A DNA stretch of 8,944 nucleotides from Lachnospiraceae bacterium (lineage in GTDB: Bacteria; Bacillota; Clostridia; Lachnospirales; Lachnospiraceae): the NCBI GenBank assembly GCA_009787745.1, contig WQST01000088.1, positions 1 through 8,944 on the forward strand, read 5' to 3'. Shown in pieces: positions 1 to 6,362 of this stretch. Position 1 is the stretch's first letter, and the number at the start of each line of letters is the position of its first letter. The notes under the pieces were generated by a model. It was not told the DNA's origin. It made no database searches and worked only from the letters and a program-made list of their open reading frames with translations. The position numbers were made by a program, and so were the translations under genes.

Positions 1-59
1 AATCCCACTCCTCTACCTTTTGACATTATAAGCGACATACCAATATTAGTAATTCACAA

Positions 60-199
60 CTGGCAAGCATTGTTTGTGTGACCACAAACCAACTTCGCTC
101 GCGGCTTGCTGGGATGCCTACCAGACCCTCTCGCAAAAACCAAAAATGGTTTTACGTTAAGCCGACAAGTCGGCTACTACGGATTGTCTAAAACAATCC
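60..199. repeat. Cluster of short perfect inverted repeats; possible structured RNA or terminator region
   Basis: Four short hairpins follow one another. GTTTGTG/CACAAAC lies at 72-78 and 83-89. AAAACC/GGTTTT lies at 136-141 and 148-153. AGCCGA/TCGGCT lies at 160-165 and 170-175. GGATTGT/ACAATCC lies at 181-187 and 193-199 and spans the stop codon of the HNH gene. The first hairpin is enclosed by a longer stem, 60-68 with 104-112, which has nine pairs on the plus-strand transcript, two of them G-U. On the minus strand those two become C-A mismatches, which slightly favours plus-strand transcription. A possible plus-strand promoter is TTGACA (20-25), 18 bp, TATTAG (44-49). Alternatively the hairpins nearest the gene end transcription of the HNH gene. 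The pairings are seen directly; any function is inference. Confidence 0.45.
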
Positions 200-955
200 T
201 ATAATTATAAAGATTATGACCGCCGCGATGCCGATAAAAGTCAATATAGTCGCCAAGTGTTCACCACGTGATTTTTGATTTAACTCGGGTAGCTTAACAT
301 CGTCAATACCATCTTTGTTATCGTTATTTGGTTCCAATGCAATGATACCAATGTTGGTTGCATCAAGCGAATTAGAACTTATTTTATCTATGTAATGGTT
401 ATAGTTTGTAGTCTTATTTGAGAAAGATAGATCATTTATTAACGCGATATATTTTTCTGCTATCACACGTATTTCTTCATGTGCTTTATGTAAAATGATT
501 CGGATGTTTTCGCTCTTTTCCGCATTTTCAATCATTGGAATATATTGTCTGTTTGACATATATCTTTTGATTGCTTCACGTGCAATTTCGTTTTCTCCGC
601 AAAACTCAATATAATCTTGCTCGCCTTTTTTACTATTGCAACTCTTACATGCTGGAACTATATTTCCGAGCCTGTGCTCTCCAAGTTTATACCTACTAAT
701 TGGGATTGCATGATCACGAACGATATCACAGTTGGAAGCGCCACAATATACGCATTTCTCTTTAAAATATTTCTTAGTTTCTGCCCAGTCTTTTTCTGAA
801 AATGATTCTTCACCGAGATTGCTCAAAATTGTTCGTATAACAAGATTTCTGAGCATTGCCAATAGGACTTCCTTTGTAACGAAGCTATATCTCGTATTTT
901 TATTGTCAATCGTTGTAGTGTTTTTCCGAGGATTGCCAAAAATAATTACTTGCAT
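188..955 (-). CDS. HNH endonuclease with a C-terminal transmembrane tail
   Basis: This is a predicted metal-dependent DNA nuclease of the HNH fold. Numbering from the ATG at 955 gives 255 residues. The zinc pairs are C68-x2-C71 and C103-x2-C106. Between them lie D81-H82, with the likely catalytic histidine, and N98 in the stretch LGEHRLGNIVPACKSCN; N107 follows the second cysteine pair. The part before the HNH core is helical, and residues 121-200 are polar. The last 21 residues (235-255) are one hydrophobic segment that ends the protein, preceded by K228 and R230, so it resembles a tail anchor with the nuclease in the cytosol. The start is uncertain: a GTG at 985 and an ATG at 979 are in frame upstream, and none has a clear Shine-Dalgarno site. 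A TATACT at 992-987 favours a start near 955. Local GC is very low (about 27-28% at 361-480). The target is unknown. Confidence 0.85.
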   Translation of the reverse strand: MQVIIFGNPRKNTTTIDNKNTRYSFVTKEVLLAMLRNLVIRTILSNLGEESFSEKDWAETKKYFKEKCVYCGASNCDIVRDHAIPISRYKLGEHRLGNIVPACKSCNSKKGEQDYIEFCGENEIAREAIKRYMSNRQYIPMIENAEKSENIRIILHKAHEEIRVIAEKYIALINDLSFSNKTTNYNHYIDKISSNSLDATNIGIIALEPNNDNKDGIDDVKLPELNQKSRGEHLATILTFIGIAAVIIFIIIGLF

Positions 956-1019
956 CTTAACTAGCCACAACACAGCCATACACACAAGTATAGCATGTTC
1001 ACAATTTTTATTCTAACGG

Positions 1020-1069
1020 AAAACAAAAGCGAACACTTCCCCAACAATAAAAAATTGGGCAGGGTTCGC
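1020..1069 (-). terminator. Intrinsic terminator of the tRNA-Ser gene
   Basis: Read on the minus strand, just after the tRNA, GCGAAC pairs with GTTCGC at the base and CCCAA pairs with TTGGG near the tip, around an AT-rich loop, with two mismatches and a bulged G between. A T-rich tail, TTTTGTTTT, follows at 1028-1020. Position, orientation and tail fit rho-independent termination of tRNA transcription before the HNH gene on the same strand. Confidence 0.8.
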
Positions 1070-1084
1070 ATTAGTTCCTAAAGA

Positions 1085-1172
1085 CGGAGTCTGAGGGATT
1101 TGAACCCTCGCGCCGGCGAACCGACCTACTGGATTTCGAATCCAGACCCTTCAGCCACTTGGGTAAGACTCC
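1085..1172 (-). tRNA. tRNA-Ser (anticodon CGA)
   Basis: This is a complete class II tRNA of 88 nt, read from 1172 down to 1085. The acceptor arms GGAGTCT and AGACTCC pair fully, with G as discriminator base. The anticodon stem is CTGGA/TCCAG around the loop TTCGAAA, which gives anticodon CGA (plus-strand positions 1136-1138) for reading UCG serine codons. The long variable arm with a GC-rich hairpin is typical of tRNA-Ser. The T arm is GAGGG-TTCAAAT-CCCTC. CCA is not encoded; the bases after the discriminator are TCT, so CCA must be added after transcription. The gene has its own promoter and terminator and stands alone. Confidence 0.97.
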
Positions 1173-1184
1173 TTGTCGAACTTG

Positions 1185-1213
1185 ATTATATTATGAACGC
1201 CCATACAAGTCAA
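1185..1213 (-). promoter_or_regulatory. Sigma-A-type promoter of tRNA-Ser
   Basis: On the minus strand TTGACT (1213-1208) and TATAAT (1190-1185) are separated by exactly 17 bp. The expected transcription start is near 1178, six or so bases before the first base of the tRNA. The near-consensus boxes fit a strongly expressed stable RNA gene. Confidence 0.85.
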
Positions 1214-1224
1214 GACAAAAACTA

Positions 1225-1253
1225 TTGTCGGCGGTAATAATATAGGATATAAT
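1225..1253 (+). promoter_or_regulatory. Probable pfkA promoter
   Basis: TTGTCG (1225-1230) and a perfect TATAAT (1248-1253) are separated by 17 bp. This points to a start near 1260 and a leader of about 105 nt before pfkA. It is back-to-back with the tRNA-Ser promoter on the other strand. The -35 box matches four of six consensus bases, so the promoter may depend on regulation. Confidence 0.65.
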
Positions 1254-1271
1254 GACGTTAGCCATTATATC
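1246..1271. promoter_or_regulatory. Perfect 9-bp inverted repeat over the pfkA -10 box; candidate operator
   Basis: GATATAATG (1246-1254) is repeated in inverted form as CATTATATC (1263-1271) around the 8-base centre ACGTTAGC. The left arm contains the whole -10 box, and the predicted transcription start falls in the centre. A protein bound here would block RNA polymerase, so a repressor site is the natural reading. In RNA only the part after the start would be present, so a transcript hairpin is less likely. I do not recognise the motif as that of a named regulator. Confidence 0.5.
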
Positions 1272-1364
1272 GGTGAGGTTGATAAAATTAAATGGGTTAT
1301 TTGTCGTTAATACCACACATACTATATACTTAAATCAACAGCAAAGAAAGGACAAGGTAAAATC

Positions 1365-2438
1365 ATGAAGAGAATTGGCATCCTTACCAGCGGCGGAGAC
1401 TGTCAAGCGCTTAATGCGGCGATGCGCGGTGTCATCAAATGTTTATTTGTCAGCGGCGAAAAAGTAGAAATATACGGCTTTATGGATGGCTATAAAGGAC
1501 TAATTTACGGTAATTTCCGCATGTTAACAGGAAAAGACTTTTCCGGCGTCCTAACCATTGGCGGAACTATCTTAGGTACTTCCCGTACCCCCTTTAAAAC
1601 AATCCGCGAACCTGATGAAAACGGTCTTGACAAAGTCGAAGCCATGAAGCAAAACTACCACAAATTACGCCTTGACTGCCTTGTCATTCTGGGCGGTAAC
1701 GGAACACACAAAACCGCCCACCTTCTTAGCAAAGAAGGTCTTAACATCATCACCTTGCCGAAAACAATAGATAATGATTTGTGGGGTACCGATATGACCT
1801 TTGGTTTCCAGAGTGCGGTCGATATCGCCACCCACGCCATAGATTGCATCCACACTACCGCCGCTTCGCATGGGCGTGTCTTCATTGTTGAGGTCATGGG
1901 GCATAAGGTCGGATTCCTGACGCTGAATGCCGGAATAGCGAGCGGTGCGGACATCATCTTAATCCCTGAGATTCCCTATAATATTGATAAAATCATTGAA
2001 GCAATTAAAGGGCGCAATGCACGCGGCAGCAGATTCACGATTTTAGCTGTTGCGGAGGGTGCTATTTCCAAAGAAGACGCCGCTTTATCAAAAAAAGAGT
2101 ATAAGGAAAAATTAAAGAATTGCCCATACCCTTCGATTTCATATGAAGTCGCCGATCAGATCAAACAAAGAGGCGGTTATGATGTCAGAGTAACAGTGCC
2201 CGGGCATACTCAAAGAGGCGGAAGCCCCTGTCCTTACGACCGCGTTTTTGCCAGTCGTTTAGGCTCGGAAGCAGGGCAATTGATTTTGGATGGTGAATAT
2301 GGCTTTATGGTTGGATATCGGAATCGTGAAGTCGTAAGGGTGCCGCTGGAGGATGTTGCAGGTAAGCTAAAAATGGTTTCACCCGAAGCCAATATCGTAA
2401 AAGAAGCAAAGATGCTGGGAATTAGTTTTGGGGATTAA
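1365..2438 (+). CDS. pfkA: 6-phosphofructokinase, atypical Gly/Lys signature
   Basis: The enzyme phosphorylates fructose 6-phosphate to fructose 1,6-bisphosphate, the committed step of glycolysis, in the cytosol. The 357 residues compare with about 320 in E. coli PfkA. Visible motifs are the N-terminal TSGGD (8-12), the phosphoryl-donor loop GGNGT (110-114), the catalytic PKTIDND (132-138, with D136 as base), R171 and MGH (178-180), and the sugar-phosphate site PGHTQRGGSPCPYDR (279-293) with H281 and R284. Relative to E. coli, position 104 is Gly, as in ATP enzymes, and position 124 is Lys, as in pyrophosphate enzymes. The metal-binding Asp103 is Asn112. ATP is the likelier donor from Gly104, but this cannot be proven from sequence. 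The start is supported by AAAGGA and AAGG upstream (1347-1357). dnaX begins 83 nt downstream. Confidence 0.95.
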   Translation: MKRIGILTSGGDCQALNAAMRGVIKCLFVSGEKVEIYGFMDGYKGLIYGNFRMLTGKDFSGVLTIGGTILGTSRTPFKTIREPDENGLDKVEAMKQNYHKLRLDCLVILGGNGTHKTAHLLSKEGLNIITLPKTIDNDLWGTDMTFGFQSAVDIATHAIDCIHTTAASHGRVFIVEVMGHKVGFLTLNAGIASGADIILIPEIPYNIDKIIEAIKGRNARGSRFTILAVAEGAISKEDAALSKKEYKEKLKNCPYPSISYEVADQIKQRGGYDVRVTVPGHTQRGGSPCPYDRVFASRLGSEAGQLILDGEYGFMVGYRNREVVRVPLEDVAGKLKMVSPEANIVKEAKMLGISFGD

Positions 2439-2447
2439 TATAAGAAG

Positions 2448-2474
2448 AATAATTCTAAATTATGAAGAATTATT
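2448..2474. repeat. AT-rich 9-bp inverted repeat between pfkA and dnaX
   Basis: AATAATTCT (2448-2456) pairs perfectly with AGAATTATT (2466-2474) around a 9-base loop, ten bases after the pfkA stop codon. The stem is almost all A-T and no T-run follows, so it is a weak terminator at most. It could stabilise the 3' end of the pfkA message or reduce read-through into dnaX. Confidence 0.4.
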
Positions 2475-2521
2475 AAGCCAAGTGTTGAAAGAATGCCGAG
2501 GTTTTGGAGAGCGATTACTAT

Positions 2522-4093
2522 ATGAACTACACTGCTTTATACCGTAAATTCAGACCGCAGCGTTTCGAAGATGTTTTTGGTCAGGATGCGGTTGTAACGA
2601 CGCTTAAGAATCAAATTTTAGCAGACCGTATCGGTCATGCTTATATTTTCTGCGGCACTCGCGGGACAGGGAAAACCTCGATTGCCAAGATTTTTGCGCG
2701 TGCGGTGAATTGTGAGCATATAACAGACGGTAGTCCCTGCGGCGAATGTCCGTTATGTCAGGCTATCTTAGCGGGAGCAAGCATGAATGTCATTGAAATT
2801 GATGCCGCTTCCAATAATGGCGTTGACAATATTCGTGAAATTGTCGATGAAGTTACCTACTCCCCCGCAATCGGTAAATATAAGGTTTATATTATTGATG
2901 AAGTACATATGCTCTCAACCGGTGCTTTCAATGCGCTCCTAAAAACCCTTGAAGAACCGCCAAGTTATGTTATATTTATCCTTGCCACGACCGAGATTCA
3001 CAAGATCCCTATGACGATTATGTCTAGGTGCCAGCGATACGATTTTAAGCGGATTACCGTCGAAACGATTATGAATAAACTAAATATTCTGATGGCTTCT
3101 GAGGGCATTGAAGCTGAGGAAAAAGCAGTTCGCTATATCGCGAAATCGGCTGACGGTGCCATGCGTGACGCGATTAGCCTGTTAGATCAATGTGTTTCCT
3201 TTTACTACGGGCAAAAACTTACTTATGACAAAGTACTTGAAGTGTTAGGCGCAGTCGATATAGAAATTTTCAGCCGACTGTTACGCGCTTGCTATAAAGG
3301 CGATGTCTCCGCTTGTATCAATCTGTTAGAAGAAATCGTTATGAACGGACGCGAGTTAGGTCAATTCGTGATTGATTTTACTTGGTACTTGCGCAACTTG
3401 CTTCTGCTTCAAGCGGCATCAGGAAATACCGATATCGTCGATGCGTCGGCGGAAAATATGGCGCGCATGAAAGAAGAGGCGGATATGGCTCCGGCGGATA
3501 TCATCATGCGTTACATGCGGATATTATCAGAGTTAACTAATCAAATTCGTTACGCAACCAATAAACGCGTGATGATTGAGATTGCCCTAGTTAAGTTATG
3601 TAAACCCGAAATGGAAACCGATACGCAGTCGCTAATCGACCGAATTAGGCAAATCGAGGATAAATTAGCAAATGGCATTCAATTGACCGCGCCAGTCAAC
3701 TCGGCGGCGCATACTACAACAGAAGCCCTGCGCCCTGAAGAATTTATCAGGCAACCCCTCCCGAAAGCGATACCTGCTGATATCGAGAAAATTGTCGCAA
3801 GCTGGCAGGGCATATTGCGAAGCGTTCCCATGCCGATGCGGTCTCATTTAAGAAATGCCCGCCTAAGTCTATCGGAAAATGAGAAATTATTAATTGTTTT
3901 GGAGGAAGGTTTAGCATCCGACTATTTAATTAAGCAACCTGATAATAAGCATAGGCTTGAGCAGATTATATCTGATTCGGCAGGGAAAGAAATTACGGTT
4001 GAGGTTCGCAGTATTTCCGAGAAACACGCATTTGAAGAAACATATATTGACCTTAGCGAGATTATCAAAATGGAGATAGAAATCGAAGACTAA
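2522..4093 (+). CDS. dnaX: DNA polymerase III subunit gamma/tau
   Basis: This is the clamp-loader ATPase that loads the sliding clamp and links it to the replicative polymerase. Numbering from the ATG at 2522 gives 523 residues. The N-terminus YTALYRKFRPQRFEDVFGQ is typical of the family. Walker A is GTRGTGKTS (45-53). The zinc module uses C64, C73, C76 and C79. Walker B is IIDEVH (124-129), sensor 1 lies in LATTE (154-158), and the arginine-finger SRC motif is at 168-170. A helical collar region and a charged C-terminal part follow. A TTG at 2504 is in frame and would add six residues. The ATG is preferred because GGAGAG (2507-2512) sits nine bases before it and the family starts here. I saw no A-AAA-AAG slippery site for making a short gamma form. 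It is followed after 24 nt by ybaB. Confidence 0.97.
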   Translation: MNYTALYRKFRPQRFEDVFGQDAVVTTLKNQILADRIGHAYIFCGTRGTGKTSIAKIFARAVNCEHITDGSPCGECPLCQAILAGASMNVIEIDAASNNGVDNIREIVDEVTYSPAIGKYKVYIIDEVHMLSTGAFNALLKTLEEPPSYVIFILATTEIHKIPMTIMSRCQRYDFKRITVETIMNKLNILMASEGIEAEEKAVRYIAKSADGAMRDAISLLDQCVSFYYGQKLTYDKVLEVLGAVDIEIFSRLLRACYKGDVSACINLLEEIVMNGRELGQFVIDFTWYLRNLLLLQAASGNTDIVDASAENMARMKEEADMAPADIIMRYMRILSELTNQIRYATNKRVMIEIALVKLCKPEMETDTQSLIDRIRQIEDKLANGIQLTAPVNSAAHTTTEALRPEEFIRQPLPKAIPADIEKIVASWQGILRSVPMPMRSHLRNARLSLSENEKLLIVLEEGLASDYLIKQPDNKHRLEQIISDSAGKEITVEVRSISEKHAFEETYIDLSEIIKMEIEIED

Positions 4094-4117
4094 AACAAAC
4101 CCGAAAGGAGTACTATC

Positions 4118-4474
4118 ATGGCTAAACGAGGAGGCGGATTTCCCGGCGGCGGAATGCCGGGCAATATGAACAACCTAATGAAGCAGGCGCAGCGTATGCA
4201 GCGTCAAATGGAAGAAAATCAGAAAGAAATGGAGACCAAAGAATTTACCGCGAAAGCAGGCGGCGGTGCGGTCGAAGTCACGGTTACAGGCGGCAAGCAA
4301 ATCACGAAAGTCAAATTATCAAAGGATGTCGTCGATCCCGAAGATATTGAAATGCTTGAAGATTTGATTATGGCGGCTTGTAATGAAGCTCTCCGTACAG
4401 CAGAAGAGGCAAATACGGAATTAATGAGCAAAATGACAGGCGGGATGGGAATGCCCGGCGGGATGCCTTTTTAA
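4118..4474 (+). CDS. ybaB: YbaB/EbfC family nucleoid-associated protein
   Basis: This is a small DNA-binding protein of 118 residues. The family forms dimers shaped like tweezers, binds DNA, and is commonly encoded between dnaX and recR, as here. The N-terminus is rich in Gly, Met and Pro (MAKRGGGFPGGGMPG), then a helix with NLMKQAQRMQRQMEE (19-33) leads into the conserved core EFTAKAGGGAVEVTVTGGK (42-60), KVKLSKDVVDPEDIEMLEDL (64-83) and a C-terminal helix with AACNEAL (86-92). The end repeats the Gly/Met/Pro style (TGGMGMPGGMPF). A strong AAAGGAG (4104-4110) stands seven bases before the ATG. The exact role of the family in recombination or nucleoid structure is not settled. Confidence 0.96.
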   Translation: MAKRGGGFPGGGMPGNMNNLMKQAQRMQRQMEENQKEMETKEFTAKAGGGAVEVTVTGGKQITKVKLSKDVVDPEDIEMLEDLIMAACNEALRTAEEANTELMSKMTGGMGMPGGMPF

Positions 4475-4497
4475 CGAAAGGATTGCGTGAAGAATAG

Positions 4498-5094
4498 ATG
4501 GAGCTATACAGCGGACATATAGCTAAGTTGATTGATGAACTTTCAAAACTACCCGGTATCGGAAATAAATCAGCGGGTCGCTTGGCATTCCATCTGATGA
4601 ATTTGCCGAAGGAGCGAATCGACCGACTGGCGAAAACGCTCGTGGAAGCAAAAGAAAACATTCGTTATTGCGAAAAATGCTATACTTTAACCGACCACGA
4701 AAAATGTCCGATTTGCGCAAATCCCAAGCGGTTTAGCAACTTAATAATGGTAGTCGAGACGACAAGGGATTTGGCGGCATATGAAAAGACCGGGCGCTAT
4801 GAAGGTGTTTATCATGTTTTGCATGGTGCGATATCACCGATGTTAGGAATCGGTCCCGCTGATATCAAGTTAAAAGAACTGATACATCGCCTTGAGGATG
4901 ATATTGAAGAGGTAATTATTGCGACTAACTCAAGCCTTGAAGGCGAAACGACGGCCATGTACTTAAGCAAACTTATCAAACCAACAGGTATTCGTGTTAC
5001 CAGAATCGCCAGCGGCGTCCCTGTCGGCGGCGATTTGGAATATATTGACGAAGTGACCCTTTTACGCGCACTCGAAGGGCGGATTGAATTATAA
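4498..5094 (+). CDS. recR: Recombination mediator protein RecR
   Basis: RecR works with RecO (and RecF) to load RecA on single-stranded DNA at gaps and forms a ring-shaped clamp. The 198 residues match the usual family length. In order there are a helix-hairpin-helix with LPGIGNKSAGRLAFHL (18-33), a four-cysteine zinc site at C58, C61, C70 and C73, and a Toprim domain from about 81 with VVETTRD (85-91) and NSSLEGE (144-150). The conserved end is GVPVGGDLEYIDEV (173-186) and LLRALEGR (188-195). The ATG is the only sensible start because TAG lies directly before it in frame. The nearest strong Shine-Dalgarno (GAAAGGA, 4476-4482) is 15 nt away, so initiation may be weak or coupled to ybaB, whose stop is 23 nt upstream. 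Confidence 0.97.
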   Translation: MELYSGHIAKLIDELSKLPGIGNKSAGRLAFHLMNLPKERIDRLAKTLVEAKENIRYCEKCYTLTDHEKCPICANPKRFSNLIMVVETTRDLAAYEKTGRYEGVYHVLHGAISPMLGIGPADIKLKELIHRLEDDIEEVIIATNSSLEGETTAMYLSKLIKPTGIRVTRIASGVPVGGDLEYIDEVTLLRALEGRIEL

Positions 5095-5111
5095 TTAGGA
5101 GGATTGTAAAA

Positions 5112-6158
5112 ATGAACGTAGAAAAGAAACTCTTTGGCACTACCCCCGAGGGAAAAGAAATTTTCCTTTATTCTTTAACCAACGCAAATGGTATGCAAGC
5201 CGATCTGATGGATTATGGCGCGGCCTTGATCAATCTCTTAGTACCTGATAAAAACGGCAATGTGGCTGATGTCGTTACAGGCTATGACAATCTCGGCGCT
5301 TATATGGGAAGCCACCCATATTTCGGCGTAGTTGTCGGACCTAATGCCAATCGTATCGGTAACGCGGCTTTCACATTGGACGGTGAGAAATATAACCTTT
5401 CAGTCAATGACGGGCCAAACAATTTGCACAGCCATGACGACCTTGGCTATCAGAGAAGAATCTGGAAAGCGGAAATTAATGACAGCGGTGTCACATTCAC
5501 TCTGGATGATGAAGATGGTTGCATGGGTTTCCCCGGTAATAAAAGAATGAGTGTCGCCTACTCTTTAAATGATGAAAATGAACTAAAACTCGTTTATAGC
5601 GCGGTTAGTGATAAAAATACGATTATTAACCCCACCAACCATACATACTTCAATTTAGGCGGGCATAAAGAAAGTACGATTAACGACCACCTTATAATGA
5701 TCAATGCCGCCCAGTTTACCCCCGTAGCAGAGGGTGCGATTCCGACCGGTGAACTTGTGCCTGTCGCCGATACGCCTTTTGATTTCGTCACCGCAAAACG
5801 AATCGGCGATAAAGTTGATTTTGATTGCAAACAGCTTAAATTATGCGGCGGCTATGACCACAACTGGGTTATTGATGGTTATGACGGAACGGTTAAAGAA
5901 GCGGCACGCTTGACTGATCCTGTTTCCGGACGCACGATGGTCACATTAACCGACCTTCCGGGTATTCAGTTCTATGGCGGTAATATGATTCCTGCTCATA
6001 CAGGTAAAGAAAATGCTTCTTATCAGGCTCGTTGCGCATTGTGCCTGGAAACACAATTTTTCCCTGATACGGCTAACCGCCCCGAATTCCCTTCCGCTGT
6101 TTTCGGACCTGATAAACCATATTTATCAACTACTATCTACCGTTTTGAAAATAACTAA
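5112..6158 (+). CDS. galM: Aldose 1-epimerase (galactose mutarotase)
   Basis: The enzyme interconverts alpha and beta anomers of sugars such as galactose and glucose and feeds the Leloir pathway in the cytosol. The 348 residues are the normal length for the family. Active-site features are R81 in ANRI (79-82), the proton-donor region NNLH (103-106) and NPTNH (173-177) with its second catalytic histidine, D249 in GGYDHNW (246-252), and the catalytic base E313 in LETQFFPDTAN (312-322). The usual GRxANRI is GPNANRI here. The start has an ideal AGGAGG (5097-5102) nine bases upstream. It begins 17 nt after recR and is followed by a terminator, so it looks like the last gene of the dnaX unit, although it has no known link to DNA repair. 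No other galactose genes are present. Confidence 0.95.
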   Translation: MNVEKKLFGTTPEGKEIFLYSLTNANGMQADLMDYGAALINLLVPDKNGNVADVVTGYDNLGAYMGSHPYFGVVVGPNANRIGNAAFTLDGEKYNLSVNDGPNNLHSHDDLGYQRRIWKAEINDSGVTFTLDDEDGCMGFPGNKRMSVAYSLNDENELKLVYSAVSDKNTIINPTNHTYFNLGGHKESTINDHLIMINAAQFTPVAEGAIPTGELVPVADTPFDFVTAKRIGDKVDFDCKQLKLCGGYDHNWVIDGYDGTVKEAARLTDPVSGRTMVTLTDLPGIQFYGGNMIPAHTGKENASYQARCALCLETQFFPDTANRPEFPSAVFGPDKPYLSTTIYRFENN

Positions 6159-6174
6159 ACTAAATGAAATTCTG

Positions 6175-6211
6175 AGCGAAGCGAAGATCTGATTCAGTTC
6201 TTCGCTTCGCT
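6175..6211 (+). terminator. Intrinsic terminator after galM
   Basis: AGCGAAGCGAAGA (6175-6187) pairs perfectly with TCTTCGCTTCGCT (6199-6211), a 13-bp stem with an 11-base loop, 16 nt after the galM stop. The tail is only TTTAT-like (6211-6215), so the U-tract is short, but the stem is strong. The hairpin marks the end of the dnaX-galM unit. Confidence 0.8.
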
Positions 6212-6362
6212 TTATAAATGACCATAACATCTCACTCTTGCGAAAAGCGGCGATAATTTACATCTCAAATGATCGTATTTCGACGGCTTATGTAGTCAAG
6301 CTATGCTAAAATATTATGTAATAAAATCCGATTATTGGCAAACGGTTTGCAAGGAGACAGGC

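Noticed and set aside
1..38. Short minus-strand frame starting with ATG at 38 and running off the window
   Set aside because: Only 12 codons are visible, with a weak promoter match; too little to support a gene.
60..955. HNH gene plus adjacent structured DNA as an IscB/HEARO (omega RNA) system
   Set aside because: The protein has no RuvC parts and no bridge helix, is only about 255 residues, and the hairpins lie after the gene's 3' end, not before its start.
617..1016. Plus-strand open frames at 617-799 and 732-1016
   Set aside because: They lie opposite the HNH gene, whose strand shows a recognisable domain; their translations show no family motif and no good ribosome site.
1085..1172. tRNA-Ser 3' end as a proven attachment site of an integrated element
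   Set aside because: No second copy of the tRNA end and no integrase is visible in the window, so integration remains only a possibility.
1655..1957. Minus-strand frames inside pfkA (and similar ones in dnaX, ybaB, recR, galM and the DUF5711-like gene)
   Set aside because: Each is fully overlapped by a well-supported gene and has no conserved motifs.
2439..2521. Signal recognition particle RNA gene, which can occur near dnaX
   Set aside because: The gap is only 83 nt and lacks the conserved SRP RNA stem-loop.
2522..4093. Programmed frameshift producing a short gamma subunit
   Set aside because: No A-AAA-AAG slippery run with a following hairpin was found; the longest A-runs are not suitable.
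5332..5550. Plus-strand frame inside galM
   Set aside because: It lies in another frame of a gene whose catalytic residues are all present.
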